DNA of 64,000 nt from an uncultured Victivallales bacterium (GTDB lineage Bacteria; Verrucomicrobiota; Lentisphaeria; Victivallales; UBA1829). The DNA lies in assembly GCA_944390795.1 (NCBI GenBank), contig CALXRI010000001.1, positions 62,001-126,000 of the forward strand. Direction: 5' to 3'. This document shows positions 16,837 through 26,126 of this stretch, piece by piece; position 1 is the first letter of the stretch, and every line of letters starts with the position of its first letter. The notes beneath the pieces are model-generated. The model was given only the letters and a program-made list of their open reading frames with translations. It was not told the DNA's origin and made no database searches. The position numbers were made by a program, and so were the translations under genes.

Positions 16837-19026
16837 TTATTCACTTTTCAGGCCGCCGTAACGCCGGATCAGCTCCAGGGGACGTTTCAGTTTCTCCGCC
16901 ATGAACTTCCCGATGTCCAGCTGTTCTTTCCGGCGCCACGCGTACTGGTTGTAGGCAGGTTTCCCGGATGCTCCGCACTTCAGCTCTTCCGTTCCGCCGC
17001 ATGGCGTCGCCTTCCGGGAAAAACGAAGCAGGCGGCACGAGACTTTCGGGATGGAAATGGTGAATCCTTTTTCCAATTCCTCCGAACTCCACTGCTCCCG
17101 GCCTTCAACGGTGAAACGCGTATTGGAAACCAGATCTGTCAGATGCCATTTCCCATGCGGTAGCTCTTTCATGCTCAGATGCCACGTTTTCGTCTGGAAG
17201 GGATCGTAGTTGTAAAGCCCCGTCAGATACTCCCCGTCAAGCCGATGGGTTCTGCTCTGAATCCTGCCGCAGTAAGCGTCATAGTAATGTTTCCAGATTC
17301 CGCCGCGCACCCGGGAAGTGTCCAGCTGCCAGAAACTGGCGCCGCGTGTCAGGTCCGCGACAGCAAGCTGACGGTCGGCACGCCTGCCGTCCAGGTAAAA
17401 GTCTTCCACCTGGGACAGGAGCAGCAGCGCTTCCGCGGTCGCCTTTGCCACACATGCCTCATCAATGCTGTAACGCAGGCCCGAGGCTCCGTTTGCCGCC
17501 AGATGCAGCATTCCCAGTTTGTGATATTCATAGCGCTGGCCATATCCGTAAGTATCCCCGGTCATTTCCGCGGTCTGGCGCCGTCCGGGAAAGTTGAAGG
17601 GAGAATAACCGACACAATACGAGGAACCGGGGATTGCAATGACTGGCAGGGAGCAGGAAAGAGCAAGGGCATCCACGGAAACCGCATCATACAGGCCGCC
17701 GACCAGTGTATCCGCCATCACGAAATCAAGAGAATTCCTCATCAGGCGCGGATCCTCTCCAAATTCGCAGATTCCGTATTTCAGATTGCCGAAATCCTGT
17801 CCGAAGCGGTGCAGAACCGTATTTGCGCCGATCCGGAGCTCCGGATAATCGCGTTTCAGTTCATCCCGCAATGCCTGATACAGAAGCCGGGTCTGTTCGG
17901 AGCGGAAACGATACCACTCTTCCGGATACTTTCCCACCAGCTGTTCCGGAGGAAGTTTTTCCACCGGAAGTTTGCTGAAGCGGAAAAATGCTTCCAGACA
18001 CGCCGGGCAGTAACACATGATGCAGAGATCCGCTTCAATGTCAATGTCAAGCAACAGGGATCCCGCCTCCGCGGCCTCCCGCCCGAGCCGGATCAGTTTC
18101 CTGTAGGGATAACGTCCCGGCGTAATGATCGCCTGCGGGCAGAATGTGCGCATGTGGTACGCACGGCGGTCCACACCTCTGGAACGGCGGCCGTCGAGGC
18201 CGACAAGGTAGTCGTGCTCCTCCGCCTTCCCTTCGGAATCCGCATCTTTTCCGTCCGACCAGAAGACATGCATCAGGGAACCGCCTCCGTAAAAGGAAAA
18301 TCCGGCATTCTGCCAGAGTTCCTTCCTGCCCTGATTCGGACCGGAAGGCATCTGCGCATTGACGGAGGAGATGTTCAGTTTCTGAAACAAACGGATCTGT
18401 TCCCTTATCGCGTTGTCGCTGTATCCCAGGTTCGGCAGATGAGTCTGGGACTGCAGGGCAATGCGTGACCGGGGCAGTTTCCCTTCGGGCAGGCGCACAG
18501 AATAAACGCTGAATTCACCTTTACAGGGATATGGTCCGACCGTTTCCCAATAGACCTTCGCATTCCCCGTCATGGGTTTATCCGGTTTGACCATGAGCAC
18601 CACCAGATTGTTTGTCGTGCCGCCGAACATCCCCCCAGGCAGCGGTTTTGTCAATGCAGGCTGAATCACCGATTTCGGAATCGGCAGTTCATAGCGGAGA
18701 TACTTTCTGCCGTCACGTTCCGCCGGAGACGCGGGAAAAGTGTCGTAATGCTCACCGGGCTTCTTCCAGCCGTCCATCAGACTTGCTTCCAGAAGCTTCA
18801 GTTCCTCCGGGAATTCCACAAAAAACCTGGTTCCGCCGGACCTCAGATCCGTGATCTTCCCTCCTTCGTAATGAAATGTGAATGTCAGATCGGTCTGGAA
18901 ATCCTGATAAATGGAACATTTCGCATCATCGTAAATGGAGGCGGGATAAGCGTAAATCCGGATGGCCTCCTTTGCCTGGCAGGACAAAAAAAGGACAATC
19001 CCGGAAAATAATGCAAGTGTTTTCAT
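16837..19026 (-). CDS. Exported TIM-barrel glycoside hydrolase-like protein
   Basis: 729 aa. The N terminus (MKTLALFSGIVLFLSCQAKE) is a signal peptide with a cysteine at a possible lipobox (FLSC), so it may be a lipoprotein. After a beta-rich N-terminal domain (to about residue 190) comes a central domain of (beta/alpha)8 type. It includes AGSLLLDIDIEADLCIMCYC, which carries a CxxC pair (CYCPACLEAF), then ELRIGANTVLHRFGQD, and LGMLHLAANGASGLRYSID. A short C-terminal beta domain follows. CxxC-bearing segments of this kind occur in DUF4838 and related proteins, and the organisation resembles clan-A glycosidases. The catalytic acids cannot be assigned by eye. Operon partner of a pseudopilin and a GntR-SBP regulator. 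Confidence 0.6.
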   Translation of the reverse strand: MKTLALFSGIVLFLSCQAKEAIRIYAYPASIYDDAKCSIYQDFQTDLTFTFHYEGGKITDLRSGGTRFFVEFPEELKLLEASLMDGWKKPGEHYDTFPASPAERDGRKYLRYELPIPKSVIQPALTKPLPGGMFGGTTNNLVVLMVKPDKPMTGNAKVYWETVGPYPCKGEFSVYSVRLPEGKLPRSRIALQSQTHLPNLGYSDNAIREQIRLFQKLNISSVNAQMPSGPNQGRKELWQNAGFSFYGGGSLMHVFWSDGKDADSEGKAEEHDYLVGLDGRRSRGVDRRAYHMRTFCPQAIITPGRYPYRKLIRLGREAAEAGSLLLDIDIEADLCIMCYCPACLEAFFRFSKLPVEKLPPEQLVGKYPEEWYRFRSEQTRLLYQALRDELKRDYPELRIGANTVLHRFGQDFGNLKYGICEFGEDPRLMRNSLDFVMADTLVGGLYDAVSVDALALSCSLPVIAIPGSSYCVGYSPFNFPGRRQTAEMTGDTYGYGQRYEYHKLGMLHLAANGASGLRYSIDEACVAKATAEALLLLSQVEDFYLDGRRADRQLAVADLTRGASFWQLDTSRVRGGIWKHYYDAYCGRIQSRTHRLDGEYLTGLYNYDPFQTKTWHLSMKELPHGKWHLTDLVSNTRFTVEGREQWSSEELEKGFTISIPKVSCRLLRFSRKATPCGGTEELKCGASGKPAYNQYAWRRKEQLDIGKFMAEKLKRPLELIRRYGGLKSE

Positions 19027-19095
19027 TGTCAGTTCCTTTTTGAGTGTTGTTTTTTCATCAATTCCCCGTTTCTGTTTTTTCGTTGCGGCAGCACG

Positions 19096-19842
19096 TCATT
19101 CTGTTTGCCCGTTGCGGAACCACATCATGCGGTAGTTTTCTCCATTGGATATGGGAAAACGCCAGTAATGCGCATTTGCATGACCGTCAAAATAAAGAAC
19201 ATTCAAATTGTTGCCATGCCTGTGCACCGGTCTCGGATCCGCAAAGGTATTGCTCATCGTGGGAAAAAAACCGCCCGTGGTCTGATTCAGTACAACACGT
19301 AACAGGGTCTTGGTTCCGCCGCCGGAATCCGTCATGAAGAAGAATTTTGACGGGTATTTGATCTCAACGGACTTGTAATGGTTTGTCCCGGGGCAGGAGG
19401 TGTGATACGCGCCGGAACAGTAGTTCCTTCCATAGGAAAACTCTCTTACTCCGCGTACGATGTCCTTGTCCCCCGGACACCGGACGAGCTTCTGCATCGA
19501 AATCTTTTTCCCGTTCAATTCCAAATTATACCAGCGCCCTCCCGTCTTATCGCACTCAATCGCGCGGATGTATTCGTTATACTCATCCTGATAATACTGA
19601 TGAGCGAGACCGATCTGCTTCAGATTGTTGACGCAGGATGCCGAATATGCGATTTCACGCGCTTTGCTCAATGCCGGCAGCAGCATGGCAGCCAGTATCG
19701 CAATGACAGCGATTACAACAAGCAATTCTATCAGTGTGAATTTCCTGTTCAGACACGGAACGCAATGCAGCCGTCCCGGGGCAGACACTTTTCGTTTCCG
19801 GTTTCCTTCCATGATACCGCCCATCCCTCTTTTCGCCGCCAT
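19096..19842 (-). CDS. Pseudopilin-like protein, H-x9-DG type
   Basis: 248 aa. A positively charged leader of about 33 residues precedes the type IV pilin-like helix [20 protein letters not shown] and then [20 protein letters not shown]. Glu at mature position 5 is kept, but the residue just before the helix is Lys, not the Gly normally needed by prepilin peptidase. The C-terminal part has [12 protein letters not shown], an exact H-x9-DG motif as in DUF1559-type proteins of planctomycetes and lentisphaeres. The start is uncertain: ATG at 19842 lies 4 bases after the regulator stop, and a second ATG at residue 11 is also possible. It sits second in a carbohydrate operon. Confidence 0.85.
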   Translation of the reverse strand: MAAKRGMGGIMEGNRKRKVSAPGRLHCVPCLNRKFTLIELLVVIAVIAILAAMLLPALSKAREIAYSASCVNNLKQIGLAHQYYQDEYNEYIRAIECDKTGGRWYNLELNGKKISMQKLVRCPGDKDIVRGVREFSYGRNYCSGAYHTSCPGTNHYKSVEIKYPSKFFFMTDSGGGTKTLLRVVLNQTTGGFFPTMSNTFADPRPVHRHGNNLNVLYFDGHANAHYWRFPISNGENYRMMWFRNGQTE

Positions 19843-19846
19843 CTCG

Positions 19847-21199
19847 TCACTTCAGCAGAGTTGCGGAATGAAGGCGCTGAATCAGTTCCTGTCTGACTGT
19901 CTCGGCTTCCGCGCCCGCTTCAAAACAGCTGAAAAGCCGTTCATATAACGGATACTTTTTATAATATTCTCCACATTTGCAAGGCAGAATCGAAGCACGT
20001 CGCGCCTCCTTCAACACTGCCCCGGAATTGCCGAGTCCTGCTCCTTTCCACAACATCTGTTCCCGACGGCGGGCGGGAAAAACACCGTTTACGCCAGCCA
20101 GGCCGGCCATCCGTTCATAAACAACAGTTTCAATGTAGCGCCACGCCGCATCCGGATCTCTCGCACCGCAGGGAACCCCGAGCCCGAAACAGGGCATGAC
20201 ACCGCCGGACTCCTTATAGCGGGGCAGTTCCCAGTAGCTCCAGTCGGAAATCCGTTCCCGGGGCAGATGCGTTCCCAGATAAGGGTGACAGACTGTCATC
20301 GCCGCGGCGCCGTCGCCGAATTCCAGAGGATAACTCCTCGGAAGAAAATAGGCATTCGCAATCATCTCCTCTTCGAAAAAGCGCCGGAAAAACCGGTAGA
20401 AATCATGAAAGGGCTCTTTCTCAAAGCCTATTTTCCCGTAACGGTTGAAAAGAGTTCCGCCGGCCTGTTTCAGAAAAGGCTCCAGAAATGCCGGAGGAAC
20501 CGGCAAGACAAGAAACGGAAGTATCCCGGCGCCTTTCAGCCGACGGGAGAACTCCAGAAAATCCTTCCATGTCCAGTCATGGGGCGGCAGTTCAATATGA
20601 TGTTCCTCCAGAAGCGCGATATTCAGGTAAACCACTTCCGGATTGGCAATCACAGGAACCGCGAACAGTTCGCCGACGGCAGTGGAACGGAAGCAATCCA
20701 GAATTTCGGGTGCGTAGTCCGCCTCGACCTTTCTGCGCAGGGAGCACGGCATCGGCACAAAGGCGTCATCCTGTTTCCCCTGAAAAACCTGAAGCGGAGA
20801 AAAGAAAAGCAGATCTTTTTCCCGCATCTCTTTTTCCATACACTCCGGTGTGATGCCGTAAAAGCAATGGCTGCGGCAGGATACGCCGGAATCCAGTATG
20901 CAGTCGTCAATCTCGCCCTGACAGTGCAGTTTGAACAAGGCGGAATAGCGCAGGGAGGAAACGGGAAGCGGCACTTCATTGTCTTCTGTTTTCAGAAAGG
21001 TCCCGCATCCCTGGATCCGCTCCAGCACATTTTCCTCGACAAGACGTGATACCGCCTTCCGGACAGTTCCGACCGCAACCCCGTAATGCCTGCTCAGAAC
21101 CGGTTCCGTCATCAGGCGTTTTTCTCCGGTCAGGATCAGACGCCGTTCAATATCCGTCCGCATTTTTCTGTAAAGAGTTTCCGCAAGAGACGCAGCCAT
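19847..21199 (-). CDS. GntR-type winged-helix regulator fused to a family 1 solute-binding domain
   Basis: About 450 aa without signal peptide. Residues 1-70 form a GntR winged helix ([17 protein letters not shown] ... [20 protein letters not shown] ... [11 protein letters not shown]). The remainder resembles the family 1 sugar-binding proteins of ABC importers: [56 protein letters not shown], and [20 protein letters not shown] near the end. Usual GntR effectors are FCD, UTRA or LacI-like domains, so this is an uncommon sensor. I chose ATG 21199 because CGGGAC lies just upstream; an in-frame ATG at 21226 has no such site. It heads the 14.1-21.2 kb operon and probably controls it in response to an oligosaccharide. 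Confidence 0.85.
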   Translation of the reverse strand: MAASLAETLYRKMRTDIERRLILTGEKRLMTEPVLSRHYGVAVGTVRKAVSRLVEENVLERIQGCGTFLKTEDNEVPLPVSSLRYSALFKLHCQGEIDDCILDSGVSCRSHCFYGITPECMEKEMREKDLLFFSPLQVFQGKQDDAFVPMPCSLRRKVEADYAPEILDCFRSTAVGELFAVPVIANPEVVYLNIALLEEHHIELPPHDWTWKDFLEFSRRLKGAGILPFLVLPVPPAFLEPFLKQAGGTLFNRYGKIGFEKEPFHDFYRFFRRFFEEEMIANAYFLPRSYPLEFGDGAAAMTVCHPYLGTHLPRERISDWSYWELPRYKESGGVMPCFGLGVPCGARDPDAAWRYIETVVYERMAGLAGVNGVFPARRREQMLWKGAGLGNSGAVLKEARRASILPCKCGEYYKKYPLYERLFSCFEAGAEAETVRQELIQRLHSATLLK

Positions 21200-21222
21200 A
21201 TGCAAGTCCCGAAAGATATAAT

Positions 21223-21278
21223 TCATTCAAATCATTCATTTTATTCATAAATTATAAGCTTTTTCAGAAAAAAAACAA
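21223..21278 (-). promoter_or_regulatory. Promoter and direct-repeat operator candidate of the GntR-SBP operon
   Basis: On the minus strand -35 TTGTTT (21278-21273) and -10 TATAAT (21256-21251) are spaced by 16 bases. Between the -10 and the start codon ATTCAT occurs at 21221, 21235 and 21243 with close variants, an AT-rich direct repeat that could be bound by the regulator itself. Confidence 0.5.
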
Positions 21279-21589
21279 GAGCGAATCGAAAAAAAATGCT
21301 TTTTTTCAAAAGGACAACCGGGAAATCGCGTATGGAAATTTACTTCGGAGAACCAAAGGGGGAACCGTCACTCCGGAACTGCAACGGAATCCGTGTCTGG
21401 CGCCGGACCGCCTTCCGAGGTTCGCTTCCTGCAATGCGGTCAGCTTCGGAATCCGGATTCTTTTCATCTCCGGCACTCGGCCCGCCGCGGAATCCGGCTG
21501 TTTGACACCGGCCGGAAACAGCAAGGAAGCGAAGAAGCAGCCTGCCGCAGACTGCGGCGCGGAAAATTCTCTCTGCCATTCCTTCCGTC
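21279..21589. other. Intergenic region without gene
   Basis: 311 bases downstream of the AraC gene and upstream of the GntR-SBP promoter. The only structure seen is a short hairpin, GCCGCAG-A-CTGCGGC (21544-21558), 31 bases past the AraC stop. It might end AraC transcription, but there is no T-run. No supported ORF. Confidence 0.3.
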
Positions 21590-22423
21590 TCAGGAACCGC
21601 CTTTCCGATCCCCCGAATCCAGCCACACCTTTCTGTACCGCGACGGGGAATGTCCGGTTTTCTGGCGGAAAAGCCTTGAGAACGAACTGAAGTCATTGAA
21701 TCCGCACCGCATGGCGACTTCCTGAATCTGAAGCGCGTGGTTCCGGAGCAGTTCCATGGCGTGGTAAATCCGCTGAGTCATGACGAACTCATGGGGCGCA
21801 ATCCGGTTGACTCTCTTGAAAAACTTCCGGAATCCGCTGTAAGACATATGGAACTCCTCCGCGGCGATGGTTTTGAAATCGTAGTCGGAAAACGGGGAAA
21901 AGCGGATCTCCTTGATCAGGGCTTCCATTTTCATATTGATCAGCGGCTGACCGTGTTCGCGGAAGTGGATTGCGGTAAGCTGTGCGAGAAGCTCCTCCAT
22001 GCAGAGCACCGCGCGGGGATGATCTTTTCTCGAGCGGCTGGAAATATATTCCTGCATTCTGCTGTATACGGGAGTGAATTGCGCCTCTTCCTCCGGCGAG
22101 AGTTCCAGGTATCCGCGCGGCCACATCCGTTCGAGACTGCCGATCATGCGTTCCGCCCGGGCGCCTGTGCAGTTGGTCCATGCGTGCGTGCGGCCCTCTC
22201 TGCTCTGCGTCCCGTAAACGTAGTAGTTTCCCGGCGAAAGCCAGAACACCACGGGCGGCGTGAGAGTCACGCATTCCTCCGTATTTTTGGCAAATGTGAA
22301 GTTGCCTTTCCGGCAGTATTCCAGACTCCAGAACCAGCTCGGCTGAACACGTGTCCGCACCGCGTGGGCGTAGGGAGCCAGCGCCCCGAAATAGGTGAAT
22401 GCAATGTCGTCAAAATAGCTCAT
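21590..22423 (-). CDS. AraC-family transcriptional regulator
   Basis: 277 aa. The N-terminal part (about 1-160) is an AraC-type sensor of cupin-like composition (WSLEYCRKGNFTFAKN, PPVVFWLSPGNYYVYG). The C-terminal part has two helix-turn-helix motifs: FKTIAAEEFHMSYSGFRKFF and IQEVAMRCGFNDFSSFSRLF, ending RQKTGHSPSRYRK. It is divergent from the GH3-pseudopilin-LamG-DUF4838 operon and should activate it. The shared 128-base gap is AT-rich. Confidence 0.93.
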   Translation of the reverse strand: MSYFDDIAFTYFGALAPYAHAVRTRVQPSWFWSLEYCRKGNFTFAKNTEECVTLTPPVVFWLSPGNYYVYGTQSREGRTHAWTNCTGARAERMIGSLERMWPRGYLELSPEEEAQFTPVYSRMQEYISSRSRKDHPRAVLCMEELLAQLTAIHFREHGQPLINMKMEALIKEIRFSPFSDYDFKTIAAEEFHMSYSGFRKFFKRVNRIAPHEFVMTQRIYHAMELLRNHALQIQEVAMRCGFNDFSSFSRLFRQKTGHSPSRYRKVWLDSGDRKGGS

Positions 22424-22551
22424 TGGTCAAAACGGTCAAATTTTTTATCATTTCAGCCATTCTAATTTCAGGAAAATATAATATAATAAATGGAAAACAG
22501 CAATCGAGATACACGAAAATCAATTAAAAATTATGCAAAAAGGACCTTGTT
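22424..22551. promoter_or_regulatory. Divergent promoter region, AraC gene / GH3 operon
   Basis: AT-rich gap with two overlapping -10-like hexamers TATAAT (22477-22482 and 22482-22487) facing the GH3 gene. No good -35 lies at the right distance, which fits a promoter that depends on an activator such as the divergent AraC protein. AAAAGGACC before 22552 is the ribosome-binding site. Confidence 0.45.
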
Positions 22552-24231
22552 ATGTTCCATAAGCTGAATCCGCGGGAAAAACGCTGGGTGGAAGAGACCC
22601 TGCGCACCATGACGCCTGATGAAAAGATCGGACAGCTGGACTGCGAATTCGCGCCGCGCATCATGAGCGACAAGTGCGATCACAGGGCGTATCTTGAACG
22701 TTATCCGCTCGGGATCGTCTGGATCGGACATTATGGAAAGCCTCCGCACGGCGGAATGCGCAAATCCGAGATTTCCGCCGGAATTACAGGGCCGTTTGAA
22801 AACATCCTGCGGATCCCGCCTCTTTTCTGCGGCGACTACGAAGCCGGGCTCGGCGAGGAGATCGAAGGATTCACCAGGCTTCCGCGCATGATGAGTCTCG
22901 GGGCGACGTTTGATCCGGCGGACTGCCGCGAATTCGGCAGGATTCTTTCCGAAGAGGCGCGCATTGCCGGCATCAACCTGATCTGCGGAACGGTCTCCGA
23001 CCTGAATCTCAATCCGGGAAATCCTGTCACGAACGTCCGTTCAATCAGCGACAATGCCGAATACGCCGCGCGCGGCCTTGCGGAAGTGATGAAAGGCATT
23101 CAGGACAATGGCGTGGCCGCCTGCTCCAAACATTTTCCCGGCGACGGCGTCGACATCCGCAACCAGCATTATGTGACAAGCCTGAACACGCTCTCCCGGG
23201 AAGAGTGGTTCGCACAGCACGGACGGGTGTTCAAAACACTGATCGACGCAGGTGTCATGACAATGATGATCGGACACCTCGGACTGCCTTTTTTCGACCG
23301 TCCGGACCCGGCGGACGGCCGTTACCGTCCCGCCTCGCTGAATCGCCATATCCTGCACGATCTCCTGCGCGGAGAACTCGGATTTGAAGGCCTGATCATG
23401 ACCGATTCCATGAAGATGGCCGGCTATTCCTCCTGGTTCAGCTCGGAGGAGGAACGGATTCTGGAATCCTTCAACGCCGGTGTCGATTTCTTCCTCTTTC
23501 CCGGCGCGGAAACTTTTTTCAGAACCATGAAGCGCGCACTGAAGGAAGGACGTGTTTCCATGGAGCGCATTGACGAATCCGTCCGGCGGATCCTTTCCGT
23601 CAAGGCGCTCCTGAAACTCCACCTGCCGAAACAGGCGCCGGACGAAACGGAGTCATTCGCAGCCGTGCAGAAACGCAACCGACGTTCCGCGGAACGGATT
23701 GCGGAGAAAAGCATCACACTCCTGCGGAACCGGCGCGGTCTGCTGCCGTTAAAGCTGGAAAAAGGCGCCAGAATCCTGCTGCTCTCCGCGCCCGACGTGC
23801 CCGCGGCGCACGGAAGCATGATTCCGTTCTGGGAGGAGCTGAAAAAACGCGGTTATGAGGTGAACTATCTGCCGTTCAAGTTTTTCCATGCGGTCAGCAT
23901 GGTGCCGGAGGCCTATGACATGACGATCCTGATCTGCTGCGCACAGTCCCGCTACGGCGATCCGCGCGGCTTCGACTCCACCATCTGGCCGTTCATGTCG
24001 GCCCCGCTCAGAAGACGTCTGATCATCTCCTTCGGCACGCCGTATTACCTGTATGACGTGGATTCCGCGGACACTTATATCAACGCCTATTCGAACAGCC
24101 CCGTCGCGCAGACAGCGGTTGCAAAGGCCATATTCGGGGAGCTGCCGTTCACCGGGCGCTCCCCGGTCTCCATGCCCTATTGTTTCCGCTTTGGAGACGG
24201 GATAAGACTCGGCACAACCGAAAAGGAGTAA
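22552..24231 (+). CDS. Glycoside hydrolase family 3 protein
   Basis: 559 aa, no signal peptide, so probably cytosolic. The TIM-barrel domain has the GH3 landmarks KHFPGDG (K193-H194) and the nucleophile Asp in [12 protein letters not shown] (D285). A second alpha/beta domain follows ([11 protein letters not shown]-type strand [18 protein letters not shown], about residue 395 on). The MTDSMKM form is that of beta-N-acetylhexosaminidase/NagZ-like members. In these a His-Asp pair shortly after KHFPG serves as acid/base; here [11 protein letters not shown] places H206 in that loop. Likely substrate: beta-linked N-acetylhexosamine oligomers, to be confirmed. It is first gene of the operon controlled by the divergent AraC protein. 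Confidence 0.9.
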   Translation: MFHKLNPREKRWVEETLRTMTPDEKIGQLDCEFAPRIMSDKCDHRAYLERYPLGIVWIGHYGKPPHGGMRKSEISAGITGPFENILRIPPLFCGDYEAGLGEEIEGFTRLPRMMSLGATFDPADCREFGRILSEEARIAGINLICGTVSDLNLNPGNPVTNVRSISDNAEYAARGLAEVMKGIQDNGVAACSKHFPGDGVDIRNQHYVTSLNTLSREEWFAQHGRVFKTLIDAGVMTMMIGHLGLPFFDRPDPADGRYRPASLNRHILHDLLRGELGFEGLIMTDSMKMAGYSSWFSSEEERILESFNAGVDFFLFPGAETFFRTMKRALKEGRVSMERIDESVRRILSVKALLKLHLPKQAPDETESFAAVQKRNRRSAERIAEKSITLLRNRRGLLPLKLEKGARILLLSAPDVPAAHGSMIPFWEELKKRGYEVNYLPFKFFHAVSMVPEAYDMTILICCAQSRYGDPRGFDSTIWPFMSAPLRRRLIISFGTPYYLYDVDSADTYINAYSNSPVAQTAVAKAIFGELPFTGRSPVSMPYCFRFGDGIRLGTTEKE

Positions 24232-24235
24232 AGGC

Positions 24236-25060
24236 ATGTCATATTCCAATGAGAAGAACGAACCGGAGCAAATACGGCAATCCCGGTTTTCCGTCCGGAA
24301 CTTTCTGGCGTCCTCTCATCCCCAGCGATACGGGAAAGGAACATTTTTCACATTGATCGAGCTTCTCATCGTGATTGCGATCATCGCCATCCTGGCGTCG
24401 CTCCTCCTGCCCGCGCTGAATATGGCAAGGGAAAAAGCGAAAGCCGCCGCCTGCACCAGTAAATTGAAGCAGATCGGATTCGGAATCAACTGCTACACTT
24501 CCGATTACCGGGAATATTTCCCTCCCGGAAAAATGGGGTTGCATCAGTGGATGATTCTGCTTTATCCCTATGTAAAAAACGATTGCGGCGACGCCGTCCG
24601 CGGCTTTCGGAAATTCTCTCAGAATACAATCTGGCACTGTCCTTCGACGGCAAACCCCGAAACAGAACAGCCGGCCAGAATCAGCTATGGATATAACGTT
24701 ATGCTGTTCGGCGGGAATGACTATGATCCAAACCCCTGGCAGACCGCCGTGACGCCCCCGATCAAGGCCGCGCAGATCAAGCATCCCTCCCGGCAGCTGA
24801 TTGTCTGCGACACCTGGTTGACCAATACGTCGCTGAATGGACGGAGCAGCGGATATTATATCCTGGAGGCCGCCTCCAATTTCGCCCTGCGCCATTCCCG
24901 GAGGTGCAATGTCGCCTATTTCGGCGGAAATGTGAATCCCGAGGATGTCTACCGGACCATCTGGACGCATCCCTGCTATTATCCTGTCAACTGTCATCTG
25001 AACGACAGGGAAATGTATTACAGCAACGGCATCACCAAACCGGAGTTTTCCCCTTATTAA
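24236..25060 (+). CDS. Pseudopilin-like protein, H-x9-GG variant
   Basis: 274 aa. A long leader (about 37 residues, [20 protein letters not shown]) precedes [20 protein letters not shown], then [20 protein letters not shown]. Glu at position 5 is present but the residue before the helix is Phe, not Gly. The C-terminal motif reads [12 protein letters not shown], an H-x9-GG version of the H-x9-DG motif. Start ATG 24236 is 4 bases after the GH3 stop, with AAAGGAG overlapping that stop. Together with the protein at 19096 it shows a pattern of one pseudopilin per carbohydrate operon. Role unknown; no prepilin peptidase or secretion ATPase is in the window. Confidence 0.85.
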   Translation: MSYSNEKNEPEQIRQSRFSVRNFLASSHPQRYGKGTFFTLIELLIVIAIIAILASLLLPALNMAREKAKAAACTSKLKQIGFGINCYTSDYREYFPPGKMGLHQWMILLYPYVKNDCGDAVRGFRKFSQNTIWHCPSTANPETEQPARISYGYNVMLFGGNDYDPNPWQTAVTPPIKAAQIKHPSRQLIVCDTWLTNTSLNGRSSGYYILEAASNFALRHSRRCNVAYFGGNVNPEDVYRTIWTHPCYYPVNCHLNDREMYYSNGITKPEFSPY

Positions 25061-25087
25061 AACCATAACAGCCATGGAGACAGATCT

Positions 25088-26113
25088 ATGAAAAAACTGT
25101 TTTTTGCCGCCGCTCTCGCCGGCAGCATTTTCCACATGGAGGCCGATGCCCTGAAGATTCAGCCGGACATTCTTGACACGGGAAAAACCGTAACAGTCGC
25201 ATTGACGCTCGATAATCCGGCGGATTCGGCCCGTCTGGAACTCCGCGCCTATCAGCGTCCCTTCCAGCTGAACGGATCCGACCGGATCGCGCTGAAACCT
25301 TCCGCGGACGGAAAAACATTTCAGACACAGTTCCCTGCGGAAACCTTTTACCATCCTGTCTATGCGACGGGGAAAAACAACGGGGGAGGCGCGCTGGAAG
25401 CCGTTCCGGTCGTCGTCCGGAACGGCGCGGAAGTCCGCCTGAAAGCGGAAAAGCCGTGGAAACTGATCCGCACTTTCCCCCTCCCGATGAAAGCCAACGC
25501 GGTGAAAGGCTGCGCGGGAAAATTCGGCAGGGGACTCGCCTTCGACGGAAAGGACGCCATGGCGGCGGTCAACCGGATGCGTTTCCATGCGGACAGAGGC
25601 ACAATCGAAGGCTGGTTCTTCCTTCCGCTTCTCCTGAAGAAAAGCTCCTCCATCCTCTGTTTCATCCAAAGCGCGGACGGTTCCCCGTGGCGCTATCACC
25701 AGCTCTCGGTTCCGGCGAATTCGCGCAAGGTGCAGTACCTGACCTACAACGGACAGCCCAAGGACGCTGTCAGCGTCATCACGTCAAAGGAGATCGCCTC
25801 CGAGGACTGGATTCACATTATGGCGACCTACGATCTTTCCGCAAAGAAGATGGAGCTCTTCATCAACGGCGAAAGTCAGGGAAGCGCCCCCTACACGGTC
25901 CCGTGCGGAGGCAGGACCGCCGACCTGAATATCGGCGCGCGCATTCACAACAAGGGAAACACCTATCAGTTTATCGGCGGATGCCAGATGATGCTTGACG
26001 ATCTGCGCATCTCCGACACGGTCCGTCCGGCGGCAATGCCGGAAAAGGCTCTGGCAAATGATGCGAACACGCTTCTGCTGCTCGGATGCGACGGCGCGGA
26101 TGTGATGAGATAA
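25088..26113 (+). CDS. Secreted LamG/concanavalin-like lectin-domain protein
   Basis: 341 aa with signal peptide (MKKLFFAAALAGSIFHMEADA). An N-terminal Ig-like beta domain (about 22-115) is followed by a LamG-type jelly roll: RGTIEGWFFLPLL, EDWIHIMATYDLSAKKMELF with INGESQ, TADLNIGARIH, and MLDDLRISDTVRPA. These strands are typical of LamG domains that bind or accompany carbohydrate substrates. It lies between a pseudopilin and a DUF4838 gene in one operon; the gap to the next gene is 13 bases. Confidence 0.85.
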   Translation: MKKLFFAAALAGSIFHMEADALKIQPDILDTGKTVTVALTLDNPADSARLELRAYQRPFQLNGSDRIALKPSADGKTFQTQFPAETFYHPVYATGKNNGGGALEAVPVVVRNGAEVRLKAEKPWKLIRTFPLPMKANAVKGCAGKFGRGLAFDGKDAMAAVNRMRFHADRGTIEGWFFLPLLLKKSSSILCFIQSADGSPWRYHQLSVPANSRKVQYLTYNGQPKDAVSVITSKEIASEDWIHIMATYDLSAKKMELFINGESQGSAPYTVPCGGRTADLNIGARIHNKGNTYQFIGGCQMMLDDLRISDTVRPAAMPEKALANDANTLLLLGCDGADVMR

Positions 26114-26126
26114 TGAGGTTTCGAGA

